A stretch of DNA of 64,000 nt, taken from the NCBI GenBank assembly GCA_017434455.1, contig JAFRFG010000014.1, positions 1-64,000 on the forward strand, read 5' to 3'. The position numbers and the translations under genes were made by a program. This DNA comes from Thermoguttaceae bacterium. Its GTDB lineage: Bacteria > Planctomycetota > Planctomycetia > Pirellulales > Thermoguttaceae. This document shows, in pieces, positions 61,824-64,000 of the stretch; the first letter of the stretch is position 1; each line of letters opens with the position of its first letter. The notes beneath the pieces were generated by a model, which worked only from the letters and a program-made list of their open reading frames with translations, ran no database searches and was not told where the DNA came from.

Positions 61824-62717
61824 ATGACCAGACGCTCTTTCCTCGCGAGACTGGCCGCGTTGGCCGTCGGTATTCCGTCCTTGTGCGCCGCGGCGCGGGC
61901 CGACGACGACGATACCTTCCGCGTGATGTCGTTCAACATTCGGTTCGCCCACACGACGCGGCAGAACCGCTGGTCCGTCCGCCGGCCGCTGGTGATCGAT
62001 ACCATTAAAGAGGCCGACCCGCTGCTGTTCGGCCTTCAGGAGGCGACCGCCCTTCAGATGAACGCTCTCACCGCGGCGCTGCCCGAATACGATTTCGTCG
62101 GGGTCGCCCGCGGCGACGCGAAGCGCAAGGGAGAATTCTGCCCGGTCTTCTATAAAAAAGAGCGCTTCGAGCTGCTCGACTGGGGTACCTTCTGGCTGAG
62201 CGAAACCCCCGAGGTCGTCGGCAGCCGCAGCTGGAACGCCGCCTGCATCCGAATCGTCACCTGGGCGAAGCTGCGCTGCAAAAAGTCGGGCAAGACGCTG
62301 GTCTTCGCCAACACCCACTTCGACCACGTCAGCGGCGAGGCGCGTCAAAACAGCGCCCGGCTGGTTCTGAGGCGGATGTACAAGATCACCGAGGGCTGGT
62401 CGCTGCCGTTTTTCATCACCGGCGACTTCAACTGCAATTCCGCTTCGAAGGCGTACGGTATCCTCACCAGCGGCATCGGCGATATCCCCGGACTGATCGA
62501 CTCGGCGAAAATCGCCAAAGAGAAGACCGTCGACCTCAAGCGGACCTTCAACGGGATGGGGAGAATCCCCGCGGACCGAAAAAAATCTTACATCGACTTC
62601 ATCTTTGTCGACGGCAAAGTCGAGGTCGAGAAGCTCGTTATCTGCCCCGACAAGCGCGGCGGGGAGTACCCCTCCGACCACAACGCCGTCTGGGCCGAGG
62701 TAAAGATCATCGAGTAA
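61824..62717 (+). CDS. Exported endonuclease/exonuclease/phosphatase-family protein, copy 3 of 3
   Basis: A 297-residue protein, the most divergent of the three. The signal is MTRRSFLARLAAL. Motifs are RVMSFNIR, LFGLQEATALQ, NTHFDH (Asn in place of Asp at the first position), ITGDFNCNS and SDHNAVWAEV. The catalytic His/Asp residues are retained, so activity is expected, but the Asp-to-Asn change and altered loops (VVGSRSWNAACIRIV) may change substrate. A strong terminator follows. Confidence 0.85.
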   Translation: MTRRSFLARLAALAVGIPSLCAAARADDDDTFRVMSFNIRFAHTTRQNRWSVRRPLVIDTIKEADPLLFGLQEATALQMNALTAALPEYDFVGVARGDAKRKGEFCPVFYKKERFELLDWGTFWLSETPEVVGSRSWNAACIRIVTWAKLRCKKSGKTLVFANTHFDHVSGEARQNSARLVLRRMYKITEGWSLPFFITGDFNCNSASKAYGILTSGIGDIPGLIDSAKIAKEKTVDLKRTFNGMGRIPADRKKSYIDFIFVDGKVEVEKLVICPDKRGGEYPSDHNAVWAEVKIIE

Positions 62718-62745
62718 AAGGGCCGCGCCGCGACGCGGAAAAGAC

Positions 62746-62777
62746 AAAAAACCGGTCTTGGACAGACCGGTTTTTTT
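62746..62777 (+). terminator. Intrinsic terminator after the nuclease triplet
   Basis: AACCGGTCT and AGACCGGTT form the stem, with A- and T-runs. It can also serve the convergent anti-sigma gene. Confidence 0.85.
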
Positions 62778-62802
62778 ACATCGAAAGACGCGGACCAAGC
62801 GC

Positions 62803-63258
62803 CTACGCTTCGTCCTGCGCCGGCGATTCCTCGGGCGAGGGCTCTTTGATCATCGTGATCTCGTTCCCCTTGTCGTTGTAGGTGACGCTGGTCATAAACC
62901 CGAAGATCAGCAGCACACCGCGCCCGGAGGGGATCTCCATATTTTCCTCCTCGAGCGGATTGGGGACCGACTCGCGCTTGAACCCCTCTCCCTCGTCGCG
63001 GATGACGATACTCACCCGCTTGGGCGAAACCTCGCACTTGACATGGAACTCTTTGCGCGGATCGCAGTTGTTCCCATGCTCGATAGCGTTGGTGAACGCC
63101 TCTTCCAGCGCCAGGTTGACGGCGAAGACATCGCGGCCGCTCCAGGCGCGTTTCTCCATTTCGGCGACGATCTGATCGATCAGCGGGCGCCCCTGACCAA
63201 GAACGCTCGGGTAGCTGGCTTCCACCGACCAGACGTCACAGGCAGACAATTCGCTCAT
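62803..63258 (-). CDS. Anti-sigma factor serine kinase (RsbW-like, HATPase)
   Basis: A 151-residue protein starting at the ATG at 63258 behind GGGAG; the frame extends 13 codons further without support. The GHKL ATPase boxes are N-box LALEEAFTNAIEHGN, G1 IRDEGEGF and G2 GRGVLLIFGF, as in RsbW/SpoIIAB-type kinases. It would phosphorylate a STAS partner and hold a sigma factor, or act in another switch. The partner gene is directly upstream (gap 45 bp). The phosphatase and sigma factor are not in the window. Confidence 0.8.
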   Translation of the reverse strand: MSELSACDVWSVEASYPSVLGQGRPLIDQIVAEMEKRAWSGRDVFAVNLALEEAFTNAIEHGNNCDPRKEFHVKCEVSPKRVSIVIRDEGEGFKRESVPNPLEEENMEIPSGRGVLLIFGFMTSVTYNDKGNEITMIKEPSPEESPAQDEA

Positions 63259-63303
63259 AGGACACTCCCGTGGAAGGAAAGCGAACTTTCGGACCAAAGC
63301 GGC

Positions 63304-63654
63304 TTACAGCGCCTTGATCGCGTCATCTTCCGTCTTTTTGATCTTGAACAGGGAGTCCAAACGAGTGATCTTGAACGCCTCCATGATATTGGCGTTGATC
63401 CCGCACAGGGCCAGCTTGACCTTCTTATTGCGCGCGCGGCTGTTGAGGGTGATCAGCACCCGCAGCGACGAGCTGGACATGAAGGCGACCTTAGAGAAGT
63501 CGACCACGAGCTTATCACCCTTCATCGTCTCGACCAGGCCGTAGAGCTCATCGCCCCACGCCTGAATACCGACCTCGTCATTGAGTTTCGCATCGGCGCA
63601 GACGGCGACCAGGGCATCATCCACGTAATGAACAACGATATGCTTCTTCTCCAT
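63304..63654 (-). CDS. Anti-anti-sigma factor (STAS domain)
   Basis: A 116-residue single STAS domain behind AAAGGA. LVVDFSKVAFMSSSSLRVLITL holds the phosphorylatable serine region after the central strand, as in SpoIIAA/RsbV. KVKLALCGINANIMEAFKITRLDSLFKI completes the fold. It forms a partner-switch with the HATPase kinase downstream, in the cytosol. Such pairs control stress responses in many bacteria. Confidence 0.85.
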   Translation of the reverse strand: MEKKHIVVHYVDDALVAVCADAKLNDEVGIQAWGDELYGLVETMKGDKLVVDFSKVAFMSSSSLRVLITLNSRARNKKVKLALCGINANIMEAFKITRLDSLFKIKKTEDDAIKAL

Positions 63655-63781
63655 GAAAGTATCCTTTTCTTCCCGCTTTCCCGCGTGTTTATAGGAACCT
63701 TGAGTGATTTACTCACCGGCCGCCCTTATTTTGCCAGATTTTGGCGTCTTTCGCAAGGGGTCGAGGAAAAATATCACTATT

Positions 63782-64000
63782 TCAATGACGGGCGAGCGAT
63801 ATTTTCTCGGCGGTCTGCTCCATCGCCTCGGCCCCGGAGGCGGCGATCGCCTCGTAATGATGCCCGGCGACACAGCAGCTGTAGCGCCAAAGATCGGTTC
63901 CCCAGCCGGTGAGTTTTCCCCGCTCGGCGCCGAGCTGCCGCAGGCGCTCCTCGGCCAGGCGCTGACGCTGCGAATCGCCGGCGCTCCCCAGCGACACGCT
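63782..64000 (-). CDS. Partial hypothetical protein, C-terminus only
   Basis: The minus-strand frame is open to the window edge (about 72 residues), so the start lies outside. A helical Arg/Glu-rich segment is followed by LWRYSCCVAGHHYEAIAASGAEAMEQTAEKI, which I have an unconfirmed impression of seeing at the C-terminus of planctomycete hypothetical proteins. No function is assigned. Confidence 0.45.
   Translation of the reverse strand, partial: SVSLGSAGDSQRQRLAEERLRQLGAERGKLTGWGTDLWRYSCCVAGHHYEAIAASGAEAMEQTAEKISLARH

Overview
The window looks like a chromosomal segment of a Planctomycetota bacterium, probably in or near Pirellulales. This is inferred from several things: a truncated surface protein with a planctomycete-style LEERHLL sorting motif, high GC, many large exported proteins of planctomycete type (prenyltransferase-toroid protein, giant secretin, FAD-dependent exported oxidoreductase), and polysaccharide-degrading enzymes. 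No rRNA and no CRISPR array were seen. The single tRNA is tRNA-Lys(TTT).

Layout. 1-1470: eroded DNA with a partial membrane protein, a truncated surface-protein N-terminus, a frameshifted ISL3-family transposase tail, and the footprint of a lost copy of the cassette that follows. 1513-6854: two tandem clan GH-A glycosidase paralogs, each apparently carrying an inserted Rossmann/GATase-like domain, flanking an outer-membrane beta-barrel gene. 6868-13391: HAD phosphatase, bifunctional homocysteine methyltransferase/methylene-THF reductase, a double SGNH esterase and an alpha-L-rhamnosidase-like protein. 13461-31388: mostly envelope proteins (Asp-rich Sel1 protein, small membrane proteins, TPR protein, lipoprotein, M16 peptidase, toroid protein), mixed with clpX, a Fur-family regulator, fabF and tRNA-Lys. 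31522-32832: citrate synthase.

32985-43526 is a five-gene, same-strand operon, visibly AT-richer at its 5' end than its surroundings. It ends in a 1752-residue DEAH helicase with a C-terminal DUF1998 region, the architecture of DruE from Druantia anti-phage systems. The upstream genes are a CoiA-like zinc protein, a zinc-ribbon/coiled-coil protein with a degenerate P-loop-like stretch, a protein I do not recognise and a small ORF. I cannot match them to the Druantia or DISARM accessory genes I know. This is the best candidate for an undescribed defence system.

44266-50517: secretin, lipoprotein and BON-domain protein, likely a secretion/outer-membrane locus. 50520-53452: an N6-adenine-type DNA methyltransferase translationally coupled to an exported FAD oxidoreductase. 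53779-59845: lysS, a LolCDE-type ABC permease and ATPase with a long N-terminal extension, ilvE and queF. 59944-62717: three tandem exported endonuclease/exonuclease/phosphatase-family paralogs. 62803-63654: an anti-sigma-factor kinase/STAS pair. The window ends inside another gene.

Start codons were chosen by signal peptides, Shine-Dalgarno sequences, promoters and overlaps. All family assignments come from reading motifs; none has been confirmed by database search.
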